Part shown: positions 28,250 to 37,217 of the stretch, in pieces
Layout: each line of letters begins with the position of its first letter
Position numbering within the stretch: the first letter of the stretch is position 1
Assembly (NCBI GenBank): GCA_902526435.1
Contig: CABZLA010000004.1
Span: 1 to 56,404 of the forward strand
Length of the DNA stretch: 56,404 bases
Source of the DNA: an uncultured Prochlorococcus sp.
Lineage (GTDB): Bacteria; Cyanobacteriota; Cyanobacteriia; PCC-6307; Cyanobiaceae
Direction: 5' to 3'
The notes under the pieces: generated by a model
Seen by the model: only the letters and a program-made list of their open reading frames with translations
What the model was told of the DNA's origin: nothing
Database searches by the model: none
Made by a program: the position numbers and the translations under genes

Positions 28250-28609
28250 ATGAAAAAGAAATCTTTTGCGTACACCGATTTATCTAAAAAGCAGTTACAA
28301 CATCTAAAAGAACTTTATATTCAAAAAAAAGTTGAATGCATGAGCCATAAAGAGTTAAAAGAATTTGTTTTAGAAATGATTAGCCATCAGATAAACGACA
28401 CAATTGGAAAAGAAGAGGAAATGGAAGCATGGATGGAAATGTCTAAATTTTATGGCGATCAATTTGAGATTATAATTTTGGAGATTCAACAAAAATTTAC
28501 AAACAACGAAAACTTACAAAATTTTGAAGAAGATTCAAAAGAGCATAGATTAGATTTGCTTGAAAAAAATAATATCGAACAGAGTAAACAAGACATGTGG
28601 GATGATTAA
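28250..28609 (+). CDS. Conserved hypothetical protein, charged, alpha-helical
   Basis: A 119-residue protein I do not recognise by function. Residues 1-85 read as helices (LSKKQLQHLKELYIQKKVEC, then KELKEFVLEMI and EEEMEAWMEMSKFYGD), with a very acidic, probably flexible C-terminus ending DMWDD. There is no signal peptide or membrane segment. It has the look of a small regulator or adaptor conserved in marine picocyanobacteria, an impression only. It has its own long upstream region and is followed, on the other strand, by tRNA-Asn. Confidence 0.65.
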   Translation: MKKKSFAYTDLSKKQLQHLKELYIQKKVECMSHKELKEFVLEMISHQINDTIGKEEEMEAWMEMSKFYGDQFEIIILEIQQKFTNNENLQNFEEDSKEHRLDLLEKNNIEQSKQDMWDD

Positions 28610-28673
28610 TTCTTTAGAAGTAGTTTATGAGGCGCTTTTAAAGTTTTCCCCTTTAGTTATTTGTATTTTCAAT

Positions 28674-28697
28674 AAAAAAGAGACTTATGAGGTCCCT
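28674..28697 (-). terminator. Rho-independent terminator of tRNA-Asn
   Basis: On the minus strand AGGGAC, a 7-base loop CTCATAA and GTCTCT form a 6-bp stem with one G-U pair, directly followed by six T. It lies 27 bases downstream of the tRNA 3' end, in the right orientation to end that transcript. Confidence 0.65.
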
Positions 28698-28723
28698 TGA
28701 TTGTTCTTGATTTTGTTAAGGAA

Positions 28724-28795
<72 letters not shown>

Positions 28796-28844
28796 ATATA
28801 TAAAAATTTAACTCTTACATGTGCCTTATGACAAGGGGTAACCA

Positions 28845-29528
28845 TTAATTATATTTAAAGTTACATGGTTTCTGCCAATCTGATAATTTTCCATTCTTCA
28901 TCTCTGCAACTGCATCTGCATAACTTAATTCCTCTAAACGATGAGTAATCCATAAAGCAGAGAATGGGTTTCTTTTATTCTTTGTAAGGCCCTTAATTAT
29001 TTCTAAAACTGCTAATTGACTAGAAGTATCTAATAGCGCTGTGGGCTCGTCCATAAGAATGAAATTCTTATCACTTATCAATGAAGATGCAATAGTTAAA
29101 CGTTGTTTTTGACCGCCACTTAATGTATGAATCGACCTTTTATCAAATCCAGCTAATTCAACCTTTTTTAGAGCAATCTCAATTTTATTTGAAATATCTT
29201 TTCTACTTAAATTTTGATTAATATTCAGAAGAAGTTCACTCCTACAGTTTGGCATTAATATTTGATGATCAGGATTCTGAAAAACCATCCCAATGTTTGC
29301 TAATTTATTAATTACTCCATTGCTTGGTTTTAGAAGACCATTAATTAACTTAAGCAGGGTACTCTTCCCGCTTCCATTTTTACCAACAATCATCCATAAC
29401 CCAGTTTTATTGATAGAAAAATTACAATTATTTATTACATGCTTATTTTTACCTGGCCATGAAAAACTCACATTTTTGAAAGTTACATTAGGTACTCCAT
29501 TTTGCAAAGTATCCTCCATCTCGATCAT
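28845..29528 (-). CDS. ABC transporter ATP-binding protein, ECF/CbiO-like
   Basis: A 227-residue ATPase resembling energy-coupling-factor ATPases of vitamin and metal importers. Walker A GKNGSGKST (near residue 49), Q-loop VFQNPDHQI (~82), signature LSGGQKQRL (~138) and Walker B FILMDEPTAL (~155), then the switch His in ITHRLEEL. The DHQ form of the Q-loop region is typical of the CbiO/EcfA type. No transmembrane or substrate-binding partner is nearby. It starts 1 base after the stop of a small conserved gene, likely one transcript. Confidence 0.85.
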   Translation of the reverse strand: MIEMEDTLQNGVPNVTFKNVSFSWPGKNKHVINNCNFSINKTGLWMIVGKNGSGKSTLLKLINGLLKPSNGVINKLANIGMVFQNPDHQILMPNCRSELLLNINQNLSRKDISNKIEIALKKVELAGFDKRSIHTLSGGQKQRLTIASSLISDKNFILMDEPTALLDTSSQLAVLEIIKGLTKNKRNPFSALWITHRLEELSYADAVAEMKNGKLSDWQKPCNFKYN

Positions 29529-29529
29529 T

Positions 29530-29799
29530 TTAAATATCTAAGGAAAATCCAGGTCTTTTTGATCCACCAGCAACTGCTGACTTTTCATATATCTGAACAG
29601 AAATAACTTCTTTTGCAAGAACAGTGACCAATTTATCCTGAACTTTTTCACAACTTAACTCGATTAAAGATGAGTTTTCGTTATCACTATTCATAAAATC
29701 TTTGATTTCATCATAGATTCTTTTAATATCCTCATACTCTTTCTTCTGAATTGAAAGGGGAAAAGGGGAATACCTTAGACTTATTTCAAGAGAATACAT
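29530..29799 (-). CDS. Small conserved cyanobacterial protein, function unknown
   Basis: An 89-residue protein, MYSLEISLRYSPFPLSIQKK at the start and SAVAGGSKRPGFSLDI at the end. I recall similar short proteins across cyanobacteria but no function. No membrane segment or metal motif is seen. The composition (alternating beta-like and acidic helical parts) fits a compact soluble domain. Its stop lies 1 base upstream of the ATPase gene start, suggesting a joint transcript. The upstream gene cysK diverges. Confidence 0.7.
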   Translation of the reverse strand: MYSLEISLRYSPFPLSIQKKEYEDIKRIYDEIKDFMNSDNENSSLIELSCEKVQDKLVTVLAKEVISVQIYEKSAVAGGSKRPGFSLDI

Positions 29800-29955
29800 A
29801 AAAGAATTGTAAATTTTATATTATAAACAGACTATAGAACAATCTTTTCTAAGAAGTTGTTTTGAAATTAAGTTCAATTTGAATTTTTTTTATAAAAGAC
29901 ATATAAATACATTTAAACTAATAGTGAACAAATTTAATTTTGTAAAAATCTTTCC

Positions 29956-30924
29956 ATGGAAATAGCAGATGATATTACCTCCTTAGTTGGCAACACACCA
30001 TTAGTAAAATTAGATCGCATAAAGAAATACTGCAATTGTCATCCACAAATAATAGCGAAACTTGAAAGTTTTAATCCATCAGCATCTGTCAAAGATCGTA
30101 TCGCTTATTCGATGTTAAATTCAGCCGAAAAAGATGGTTTAATTTTACCGGGGAAAACAACATTAATTGAGGCAACCAGTGGTAATACTGGAATTGCTTT
30201 AGCAATGGTTGCAGCGGCTAAAGGCTATAGATTGATATTAACCATGCCAGATACTATGAGTATTGAGAGAAGGTCAATGCTAAGAGCATATGGGGCAGAA
30301 TTACAACTCACTCCAGGCAAGGAAGGAATGAAAGGTGCTTTAGATTTAGCAAGTGAATTATCTTCAAGTATTCCAAATAGCTTTCAGTTTAATCAGTTTG
30401 AAAATCTTGCAAATCCAGAAATTCATGAAAGAACCACAGCTAAAGAAATTTGGGATCAATCTAATCAAACTATTGATGGATTAGTTACTGGAGTTGGTAC
30501 TGGAGGAACCATAACTGGATGTTCTCGATTTCTAAAAAAAGTTAATCCAAATTGCAAAATATATGCAGTAGAACCCGCAAAAAGCGCTGTAATTTCAGGA
30601 GAAAAAGCTGGTTCTCATTCTATCCAGGGAATCGGTGCAGGCTTCGTTCCTAAGGTACTTGATACTCAATTAATAGATGAAATTTTCAAGATAGATGATG
30701 AAGAAGCATTTTATTATGGGAGGTTACTAGCTCGATTAGAGGGTCTTTTATCAGGAATTAGTAGCGGAGCTGCTTTGGCAGCAACAATTAAAATAGGTCA
30801 AAGGGAAGAGCTTATTAATCAAAGGTTAATAGTGATTCTACCGAGTTTTGGTGAAAGATACTTATCTACAGCAATGTTTGAATCAAACACTGTAATTAAA
30901 GCTAGAGAAGACGGTTATCTATAG
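29956..30924 (+). CDS. cysK: Cysteine synthase (O-acetylserine sulfhydrylase)
   Basis: Makes cysteine from O-acetylserine and sulfide, PLP-dependent. 322 residues. PLP Lys in PSASVKDRIA (near residue 44), substrate loop EATSGNTGIALA (~71), phosphate-binding GVGTGGTITG (~177) and SSGAALAA near the C-terminus. The longer loop typical of CysK rather than CysM is hard to judge here, so the A versus B class is uncertain. It is followed 16 bases downstream by a J-domain protein. Confidence 0.93.
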   Translation: MEIADDITSLVGNTPLVKLDRIKKYCNCHPQIIAKLESFNPSASVKDRIAYSMLNSAEKDGLILPGKTTLIEATSGNTGIALAMVAAAKGYRLILTMPDTMSIERRSMLRAYGAELQLTPGKEGMKGALDLASELSSSIPNSFQFNQFENLANPEIHERTTAKEIWDQSNQTIDGLVTGVGTGGTITGCSRFLKKVNPNCKIYAVEPAKSAVISGEKAGSHSIQGIGAGFVPKVLDTQLIDEIFKIDDEEAFYYGRLLARLEGLLSGISSGAALAATIKIGQREELINQRLIVILPSFGERYLSTAMFESNTVIKAREDGYL

Positions 30925-30940
30925 GCAAAGGTATCTAGAT

Positions 30941-31618
30941 ATGATCAAAAATCTTTATAAAGAATTAGAGTTAAAAGAAAATGCAACTCAAGGTGAAATT
31001 AAATCTTCTTATCGTCGCTTAGTTAAGCAACATCACCCCGATGCTGGAGGTGAAAAAGATAGGTTTATTGCAATACAAGATGCATGGGAGACTCTTAATG
31101 ATCCTCTTAAAAAAGAACAATATGATAAAACTCTATTTTCATTAAAACAATCATCTAATTTCAGAAATGAAAATTGGGAAGAGAAAGTTAATACAACAAA
31201 ATATAGTTCTACAATCAAAGATAATGAAGTTAAAAATTGGATTAAAAATATTTATAATCCTACCAATAGATTTATTAGTCAAATAATCAAACCTTTGAGT
31301 CAAGAAATAAAAGAACTATCTGCTGATCCATATGATGAAGAATTGATGGACAATTTTTGCAGTTACATTACTGTTTCCCAAAGAAAAATTGAAAAAGTTG
31401 ATAAACTTTATAAGTCAATATCTGTGCCGAATTCAATATCCTCCTTAGGTTTAGATCTTTATCATTGTTTTTCTCAAGTTAAAGATGCTTTATCGGAACT
31501 GGATAAGTATACACAAGGATATGTAGATGATTATCTATTTGATGGCAAAGAAATGATGAAAGAGGCAAAAAGAATCCAATCAAAAATGGCTTATGATAAA
31601 AAATTTATAATTTCCTGA
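30941..31618 (+). CDS. J-domain protein
   Basis: A 225-residue DnaJ-domain protein acting with DnaK. The J domain is at residues 1-63, with the HPD motif in KQHHPDAGG (~30-38) and the helix IAIQDAWETLNDP. The rest lacks the Gly/Phe region, zinc finger and peptide-binding domains of full DnaJ and is mostly charged and helical; its function is unknown. Downstream of cysK. Stop is 4 bases from that of convergent ndhO. Confidence 0.88.
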   Translation: MIKNLYKELELKENATQGEIKSSYRRLVKQHHPDAGGEKDRFIAIQDAWETLNDPLKKEQYDKTLFSLKQSSNFRNENWEEKVNTTKYSSTIKDNEVKNWIKNIYNPTNRFISQIIKPLSQEIKELSADPYDEELMDNFCSYITVSQRKIEKVDKLYKSISVPNSISSLGLDLYHCFSQVKDALSELDKYTQGYVDDYLFDGKEMMKEAKRIQSKMAYDKKFIIS

Positions 31619-31622
31619 ATAA

Positions 31623-31865
31623 CTATTCTGCAACTATATATTCTTTCATTTGGTCTAATTTAAACCAAACATCTGGTACTGGCCGACGCCATCTTACTTG
31701 AGCATATTCTTCTTTAATACTTAGAATTTCCCCAGGGCCTTCAAATATATAACTAGGCAAATCTTTATCACTAGCTAATGCTTCGACACTTTTATCATAA
31801 ATACTTTTATCTATAAAGACTAAGCTTCCCTTCTTAAGGGGCTTCTTAGGTATCGACTCAGTCAT
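31623..31865 (-). CDS. ndhO: NADH dehydrogenase-like complex subunit O
   Basis: A small peripheral NDH-1 subunit of cyanobacteria and chloroplasts. Starting at ATG 31865 gives 80 residues, MTESIPKKPLKKGSLVFI, the family size and start; the longer frame from 31910 adds 15 unlike residues. Conserved features are LPSYIFEGPGEIL and AQVRWRRPVPDVWFKLDQ. It stands alone, far from ndhD, ndhF and ndhM, as such supernumerary subunits usually do. Confidence 0.92.
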   Translation of the reverse strand: MTESIPKKPLKKGSLVFIDKSIYDKSVEALASDKDLPSYIFEGPGEILSIKEEYAQVRWRRPVPDVWFKLDQMKEYIVAE

Positions 31866-32007
31866 GATGAGATTTATTAATTTATTTAGATTTCTAAATT
31901 TATTATACAAAAACTTTTTTCATTAATTTTTTTTAAATTGATTACATCATAATAATTACAATCGATACAAAATTTTAATAGTCTAGATTTATTACATAAT
32001 TAAAAAT

Positions 32008-32940
32008 ATGCGTCTGCTACTCCTTGGATGTACGGGTTTTGTAGGGAATGAGTTAGTCCCATCTTTACTCAAAGAAGGCCACGAACTCTGCATTATCAGT
32101 AGAAGAAATATTAATAATTTGAAGATAAATATTCCGCCAGATAAATTTAAATTTCTTAAAATAGATCTTTCAAAAAAACAAAATTGGAGCAATGAAAATC
32201 TAATAATTAATTTAAAAGATTCTGAAGGGATAATTAATTTAATAGGTGAACCAATAGCGGATAAAAAATGGACTGATATTCAAAAAGAAGAGATTGAAAA
32301 AAGCAGGATTAATTCAACTAAGTTTTTGATGGAAACCCTAAAAAAATCCAGAATCAATCCAAAAGTTATAGTAAATGGTTCGGCAATAGGTATTTATGGA
32401 ACAAGTTTAACTCAAGAGTTCAATGAAAATAGTCAGAGTGGTAACGATTTTTTAGCTAACCTTTGCAATAAATGGGAGGAAGTTGCGAAAGGAAAACCAT
32501 TTTTCTCAAGATTAGTAATTTTCAGAATCGGAATAGTTTTAGAAGCAGAAGGAGGAGCACTAGGAAAAATGCTTCCAATATTTAAAATTGGACTGGGAGG
32601 TCCAATCGGAGATGGGAATCAATGGATGAGTTGGATTCATAGAAGTGATTTATGTGGATTAATAATTAAAGCATTAGTAGATAAACAATTTTCTGGGGTA
32701 TATAACGCTGTTGCACCGGAGCCAGTATTAATGAAGTCTTTCTCCAAAACTTTAGGTAGATGCTTAAAAAGACCAGATCTACTCCCAGTGCCAGGAACAA
32801 TCCTGAAAATATTATTAGGTGACGGAGCAAAATTAGTACTAGAGGGCCAAAAAGTAATCAGTATTAAATTACAAGAAAAAATATATAAATTTAAATATCC
32901 TCTTCTTGAGAAAGCCATTTACGCCTCCACCAAGAATTAA
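32008..32940 (+). CDS. TIGR01777-family NAD-dependent epimerase/dehydratase-like protein
   Basis: A 310-residue SDR-fold protein of the TIGR01777 (YfcH, often called SulA-like) group. N-terminal Rossmann motif LLLGCTGFVGNELV (residues 3-16); then NLIGEPIADKKWT and the C-terminal domain (PDLLPVPGTILKILLGDGA) typical of the family. A cyanobacterial member was linked to cell division and a plant homologue (GC1) to plastid division, but a substrate is not known. Its last 50 bases overlap the convergent two-TM protein. Confidence 0.86.
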   Translation: MRLLLLGCTGFVGNELVPSLLKEGHELCIISRRNINNLKINIPPDKFKFLKIDLSKKQNWSNENLIINLKDSEGIINLIGEPIADKKWTDIQKEEIEKSRINSTKFLMETLKKSRINPKVIVNGSAIGIYGTSLTQEFNENSQSGNDFLANLCNKWEEVAKGKPFFSRLVIFRIGIVLEAEGGALGKMLPIFKIGLGGPIGDGNQWMSWIHRSDLCGLIIKALVDKQFSGVYNAVAPEPVLMKSFSKTLGRCLKRPDLLPVPGTILKILLGDGAKLVLEGQKVISIKLQEKIYKFKYPLLEKAIYASTKN

Positions 32941-33160
32941 TTCCATTAACTACAGCACTTACAATTAAAATAGTGATTAAAGGTGTAATAAGTGGAGTCC
33001 AAAGATTCTGAAAAATATTAAAGAAAATAAATACTCCATTAATTTGCATAATTACTGCAAAAATAAAAAATATTGCAAAAAAAATAACCACGAATAAATT
33101 GATCAATAAAAAATTATCAATAATCACTTTCAACTTTGATTCAGATTTCTGCTTAGTCAT
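32891..33160 (-). CDS. Small two-TM membrane protein, function unknown
   Basis: An 89-residue protein with two hydrophobic stretches, residues ~18-43 (LINLFVVIFFAIFFIFAVIM) and ~50-72, and a charged C-terminus (NSWWRRKWLSQEEDI). No family recognised. It starts at ATG 33160, overlapping the TGA of the upstream lipid-A-disaccharide-synthase-like gene, and probably ends the iscA-like gene run. The last 50 bases overlap the 3' end of the opposite epimerase-like gene; that overlap covers both reading frames' conserved ends. Confidence 0.6.
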   Translation of the reverse strand: MTKQKSESKLKVIIDNFLLINLFVVIFFAIFFIFAVIMQINGVFIFFNIFQNLWTPLITPLITILIVSAVVNGINSWWRRKWLSQEEDI

Positions 33161-34356
33161 TTTTCATGAAATCCTTTTATATCATTAATTATCTTAATGC
33201 ATGAATTACTCTCTCCAATTCTTTGATTTGCATTATCAAGACAAGAAATCAAAAACTTTTTATCTATCTTTATCAGATAAATAACCTTAAGGATTAGATT
33301 TATTGTCTGATTTATTTGATCTTTCTTATTTATATAATTAGTAGAACAAAAAACATATCTACCAAGTAATCGTCTTTGAGCTTCTGCAAAAGATTTTGTA
33401 AATTGCGGACCGTTACCTTCAATTTGAATAACTGGCTTTGCTAAACCGATTGCCTGCTCTGATGCAGTTCCAGCCATACTTATTACGAAATTACTTTTAA
33501 ATAATATTTCTTCAAACAAATTCCAGTTCAAATGAACCGTAATAAATCCATATGTAAATTCTAGACCATCATTTTTTTCTTTTTTTTCTACATAAATCCA
33601 TTTTCTTTGTTTAAGTATCTGCCTAATTTCTTCCATAGAAAGAGCTTTTACTATGGCAAACTTGAATGCTATATTCTCAAAATATTTTAACTTAGACATT
33701 GTCTCTAGTACTTCTAAAATCAATTTCAAATTATCTAAAAGTTCAGGAAATCTACTTCCAGGAAATAACCCAATATTAAAAGGAACGGTTTTCGATTTAT
33801 TTTCAAAAAAAGAAAATTTATCCATAAATGGATTACCTAAAAAAGATACTTTTTTTCTTAATTGTTGAGTTAAATCATTTGCTGTTAAAAAATCCCTAGC
33901 ATATATTTTTTTTGCATACTTTGAGATTAAAAAAAACTTACAGGGCCAAGGTAATTTCAATTTTCCCTCATAGTGACTAGAATAAGCTACTAAATATATA
34001 AAAAAGTCTTTTTTTGCAAACCATGCAAAAAAAACAGGAACTATATCTCCAATTACTAAATAAAAATCATATTTATTTCTTAATTTATAAGACAAATATA
34101 ATTTTTTAAAAAAGTAAATTATTTGTCCTCCAAATATTTCAAATATTCTTCCACGAAAAGAATTATAACCAATACCACCAGTTCTAAATTTTTTGGTTTT
34201 ACCAATAATTCTTATATTTATTTTTTTATAATTTTCACCATCACCTACAATAGGTAGAGCATCTACGAGATCACCTTTCTTTACAAAATATTTGGCTAAT
34301 AAACTACCAGATAAATCTTCTCCATGTCCATTACTTAATACTAAAATTCTGGACAA
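33157..34356 (-). CDS. Lipid-A-disaccharide synthase-related glycosyltransferase (TIGR03492-like)
   Basis: A 399-residue protein similar to LpxB-type GT-B glycosyltransferases conserved in cyanobacteria, whose product is unknown. The N-terminus is ILVLSNGHGEDLSGSLLA, later FNIGLFPGSRFPELL and SMAGTASEQAIGLAKPVI (donor-binding region). It starts at TTG 34356, 1 base after the stop of the TPR gene. The stop overlaps the next gene's ATG. Genuine LpxB is usually near lpxA/lpxD, none of which is here, so this is the related family. Confidence 0.78.
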   Translation of the reverse strand: MSRILVLSNGHGEDLSGSLLAKYFVKKGDLVDALPIVGDGENYKKINIRIIGKTKKFRTGGIGYNSFRGRIFEIFGGQIIYFFKKLYLSYKLRNKYDFYLVIGDIVPVFFAWFAKKDFFIYLVAYSSHYEGKLKLPWPCKFFLISKYAKKIYARDFLTANDLTQQLRKKVSFLGNPFMDKFSFFENKSKTVPFNIGLFPGSRFPELLDNLKLILEVLETMSKLKYFENIAFKFAIVKALSMEEIRQILKQRKWIYVEKKEKNDGLEFTYGFITVHLNWNLFEEILFKSNFVISMAGTASEQAIGLAKPVIQIEGNGPQFTKSFAEAQRRLLGRYVFCSTNYINKKDQINQTINLILKVIYLIKIDKKFLISCLDNANQRIGESNSCIKIINDIKGFHEK

Positions 34357-34357
34357 T

Positions 34358-34786
34358 TTAAAATTCTAACCATTTATTGATTTTGGTTAATTCTGGCCAG
34401 TTTGGATATCTATTAAATCCGTCTTCAACTGAGTCTTTTAAATCTGTCTTTACATCAGGCATCATCATTGCCATTTTTTTAATTAATTCAACATGTTCTC
34501 TAACACCTTTATTATTTGTAGCTAAAAGAGCTAAGGACAAATTCATTCTTGCTTGCGGATCTTGCTGATTTAAGCGAACCGCTTGTCTAGCAGCTGCTAA
34601 TGCTTCTTGATTATTCTTTAATAGAAGCTGCAACCAAGACAGACAAGTCCAAGCAGCAAAGTGGTTGGGTATTTGTTGAATTATTTTTTGAAAATCTTGT
34701 GCAATTGGTATTAACTCTTGGCCATCTTGATATCTAGATAAGGCAGCATTGAAATCGGATTCAATTGGATTAATGTCATCTGTCAT
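34358..34786 (-). CDS. TPR-repeat protein
   Basis: A 142-residue protein from ATG 34786 (MTDDINPIESDFNAAL); the longer frame start at 34828 adds hydrophobic residues unlike a start and overlaps the upstream gene. Two or more TPR-like helical pairs are visible (HFAAWTCLSWLQLLLKNNQ, then QARMNLSLALLATNNKG). Function is unknown; it probably acts as a protein-interaction scaffold. Between an A-type iron-sulfur carrier and a glycosyltransferase-like gene in one run. Confidence 0.78.
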   Translation of the reverse strand: MTDDINPIESDFNAALSRYQDGQELIPIAQDFQKIIQQIPNHFAAWTCLSWLQLLLKNNQEALAAARQAVRLNQQDPQARMNLSLALLATNNKGVREHVELIKKMAMMMPDVKTDLKDSVEDGFNRYPNWPELTKINKWLEF

Positions 34787-34797
34787 ATATTTTTTTT

Positions 34798-35190
34798 CTA
34801 AACTGCAAAAGAACTTCCACATCCACAAGTTTGTGAAGCATTAGGATTAACGAAATTAAAACCTCCACCAATTAAATCTTTACTGAAATCTAGTTGCATG
34901 CCGTAAATATACAGAAGACTTTTTGGGTCACATATTACTTTAAAAGTTTGTTCGGAACTTAATGAATAATCATATACTTTATCATCTGAATTTATTTCAT
35001 CTCCACCAATAAAATCCATCGTATAACTCATACCACTGCATCCTCCAGATCTTACCCCAACTCTCAGAGCTTTCTTATCAGTCTGATTCTTCAATAAAGC
35101 AGATATTTGCTCTATGGCATCATTGGTTATTAAAATTCCCTTACCGTCATCTGAGGTTTTTATTTTTTCTTCTATTTTTACATTTTCCAT
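34798..35190 (-). CDS. A-type iron-sulfur carrier (IscA/SufA/ErpA family)
   Basis: A 130-residue protein carrying or delivering iron-sulfur clusters. The three conserved Cys are Cys51 (RSGGCSGMSY) and Cys122 and Cys124 (QTCGCGSSF). The first 12 residues are a short charged extension. The subtype among IscA, SufA and ErpA cannot be assigned with confidence. It is the first gene of a minus-strand run continuing with the TPR protein and starts 99 bases from zds, which is divergent. Confidence 0.92.
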   Translation of the reverse strand: MENVKIEEKIKTSDDGKGILITNDAIEQISALLKNQTDKKALRVGVRSGGCSGMSYTMDFIGGDEINSDDKVYDYSLSSEQTFKVICDPKSLLYIYGMQLDFSKDLIGGGFNFVNPNASQTCGCGSSFAV

Positions 35191-35289
35191 AAATACATAT
35201 AAACGTATAACTACACTATAAAAAATATAGACACATCATGCATATTTCAAACGATTTACAAAGTTGATTTGTTATAATTTATAAAAAAA

Positions 35290-36744
35290 GTGAAAATAGC
35301 AATAGTTGGTTCCGGGTTAGCAGGTTTAACAGCGGCAGTTAATTTAGTTGATGAAGGTCATGAAGTAGAGATTTTCGAAAGCAGATCATTCTGGGGCGGA
35401 AAAGTTGGAAGTTGGGAAGATAAAGATGGTAACCATATAGAGATGGGATTACATGTATTTTTTTATAACTATGCAAATTTATTTAAACTCATGAAAAAAG
35501 TTGGAGCATTAGATAATTTGCTTCCGAAAGAGCATACTCATTTATTTGTAAATAACGGTGGTGATTTGAAATCTTTGGATTTTAGATTTGCCTTAGGAGC
35601 TCCTTTTAACGGTCTAAAGGCCTTTTTCACCACAGACCAATTAACCTGGGTAGATAAGTTAAGAAATGCATTAGCTTTGGGAACCAGTCCGATAGTTAGA
35701 GGATTAGTAGATTACGAAGGTGCAATGAAGATAATAAGAGACTTAGATAAAATAAGTTTTAAAGAATGGTTTTTGAATCATGGCGGAAGCTTAAGAAGTC
35801 TTGAAAAGATGTGGGATCCAATTGCATACGCATTAGGTTTCATAAATTGTCAAGATATATCGGCAAGATGCATGTTAACTATTTTTATGATGTTTGCATC
35901 TAAGACTGAAGCCTCTAAACTTAATCTTTTAAAAGGATCCCCTCATAAATGGCTAACAAAACCTATCGTTGATTACATTACAAAAAAAGGATGCAAAATC
36001 CACTTAAATCATAAGGTAGACGAAATTATTTTTGAAAAAGAATCTTCCTCCTACTCGGTCACACAACTAAAAATATCGACTCCTGAAGGCCCTAAGGCTA
36101 TATTTGCTAATACATTTCTCGCTGCTTGTGATGTTCCTGGAATTAAAAAAATAGTTCCTAAAGAATGGTATCAATTTAAGGAGTTCGAGGGTTTAAAAAA
36201 ACTCAGAGCTGTTGCAGTAGCGACAATTCAATTAAGATATGATGGATGGGTTACTGAATTAAATAATGATAACAAAAGTCAAAACCCTACAGGTTTAGAT
36301 AATCTTTTATATTCAGCAGATGCATCTTTCAGTTGTTTCGCAGATTTAGCTTTAGCAAGTCCCGTAGATTATAGAAAGGAAGGAATGGGGTCTTTACTCC
36401 AATGTGTTTTGACACCTGGAGATCGTTGGATGGGTAGATCAACAGAAAGAATCACTAAAGAAATTGACTCAGAAGTGCGTCGTCTATTTCCTTCTTCAAA
36501 AAATCTAAAATTACTTTGGAGTAATGTCGTGCAAGTTCCACAATCACTTTATAGAGAATCGCCAGGTATGGACCCATATAGACCTGATCAAAAGACTTCA
36601 ATATCAAATTTCTTTATGGCAGGTAGTTATACAAAACAAGACTATATAGATTCAATGGAGGGGGCTACTATGAGCGGTCATCTAGCAGCAGCAGCAATTT
36701 TAGATAAGAAAGCCAAATTAGCAAAGAATCTTGCGGTCAGCTAA
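35290..36744 (+). CDS. zds: Zeta-carotene desaturase (plant type)
   Basis: Adds two further double bonds to 9,9'-di-cis-zeta-carotene to give prolycopene, FAD-dependent. 484 residues, start GTG 35290. Rossmann motif [32 protein letters not shown]-terminal [19 protein letters not shown]. The paralogue pds lies at 11305; the two share motifs but differ in sequence. Also called crtQ. The next gene, an SRPBCC protein, starts 3 bases on and is likely co-transcribed. Confidence 0.95.
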   Translation: MKIAIVGSGLAGLTAAVNLVDEGHEVEIFESRSFWGGKVGSWEDKDGNHIEMGLHVFFYNYANLFKLMKKVGALDNLLPKEHTHLFVNNGGDLKSLDFRFALGAPFNGLKAFFTTDQLTWVDKLRNALALGTSPIVRGLVDYEGAMKIIRDLDKISFKEWFLNHGGSLRSLEKMWDPIAYALGFINCQDISARCMLTIFMMFASKTEASKLNLLKGSPHKWLTKPIVDYITKKGCKIHLNHKVDEIIFEKESSSYSVTQLKISTPEGPKAIFANTFLAACDVPGIKKIVPKEWYQFKEFEGLKKLRAVAVATIQLRYDGWVTELNNDNKSQNPTGLDNLLYSADASFSCFADLALASPVDYRKEGMGSLLQCVLTPGDRWMGRSTERITKEIDSEVRRLFPSSKNLKLLWSNVVQVPQSLYRESPGMDPYRPDQKTSISNFFMAGSYTKQDYIDSMEGATMSGHLAAAAILDKKAKLAKNLAVS

Positions 36745-36746
36745 CT

Positions 36747-37217
36747 ATGGGTACTTGGCTTAAACATGACGTAATTACAATTGTTAATGCGCCATTAGAT
36801 AACGTTTGGAACACTTGGAGTGATTTGGATTCCATGTCTCTATGGATGAGCTGGATTGAATCCGTAAAAACAATTGATCAAGAGACATCAACTTTACCTG
36901 ATCTGACAGAATGGACTTTAGCTGCTAATGGATTTAAATTTAAATGGAAGGCACAAATAACAGAAAGGATTGAGAAAAATAAATTAAAATGGAAATCTAT
37001 AGGAGGATTACCAACTCAAGGCTCTGTTATTTTTGAATCAAAAGGAGACCAATTAACATCAGTAAATTTAGCTGTAACATATGAATTACCTAGAATGATT
37101 GCTCGATTTATGGAAGAAAAAATTTTGGGTAAAATGGTTACTAATGAATTACAAGCAAATATTGATAGATTTCGAGATTTAGTAGAAAAAAATTACAAAA
37201 ATGAATTAACTAATTAA
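36747..37217 (+). CDS. SRPBCC / polyketide-cyclase-like protein
   Basis: A 156-residue SRPBCC-fold protein (START-like hydrophobic pocket). The N-terminus HDVITIVNAPLDNVWNTWSD is typical of the family, and TLAANGFKFKWKAQITERIE and AVTYELPRMIARFMEEK follow. It probably binds a hydrophobic ligand, and the 3-base gap after zds suggests a link to carotenoids or membrane pigments. That link is inference. Its 3' end overlaps hemD by 8 bases. Confidence 0.82.
   Translation: MGTWLKHDVITIVNAPLDNVWNTWSDLDSMSLWMSWIESVKTIDQETSTLPDLTEWTLAANGFKFKWKAQITERIEKNKLKWKSIGGLPTQGSVIFESKGDQLTSVNLAVTYELPRMIARFMEEKILGKMVTNELQANIDRFRDLVEKNYKNELTN

Noticed and set aside
28674-28697. Hairpin considered as terminator of the 119-residue plus-strand gene
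   Set aside because: The T-run lies on the minus strand after the stem, in the right orientation only for tRNA-Asn.
33157-34356. True LpxB lipid-A-disaccharide synthase
   Set aside because: Motifs and context fit the separate cyanobacterial related family; no lpxA, lpxC or lpxD gene is near.
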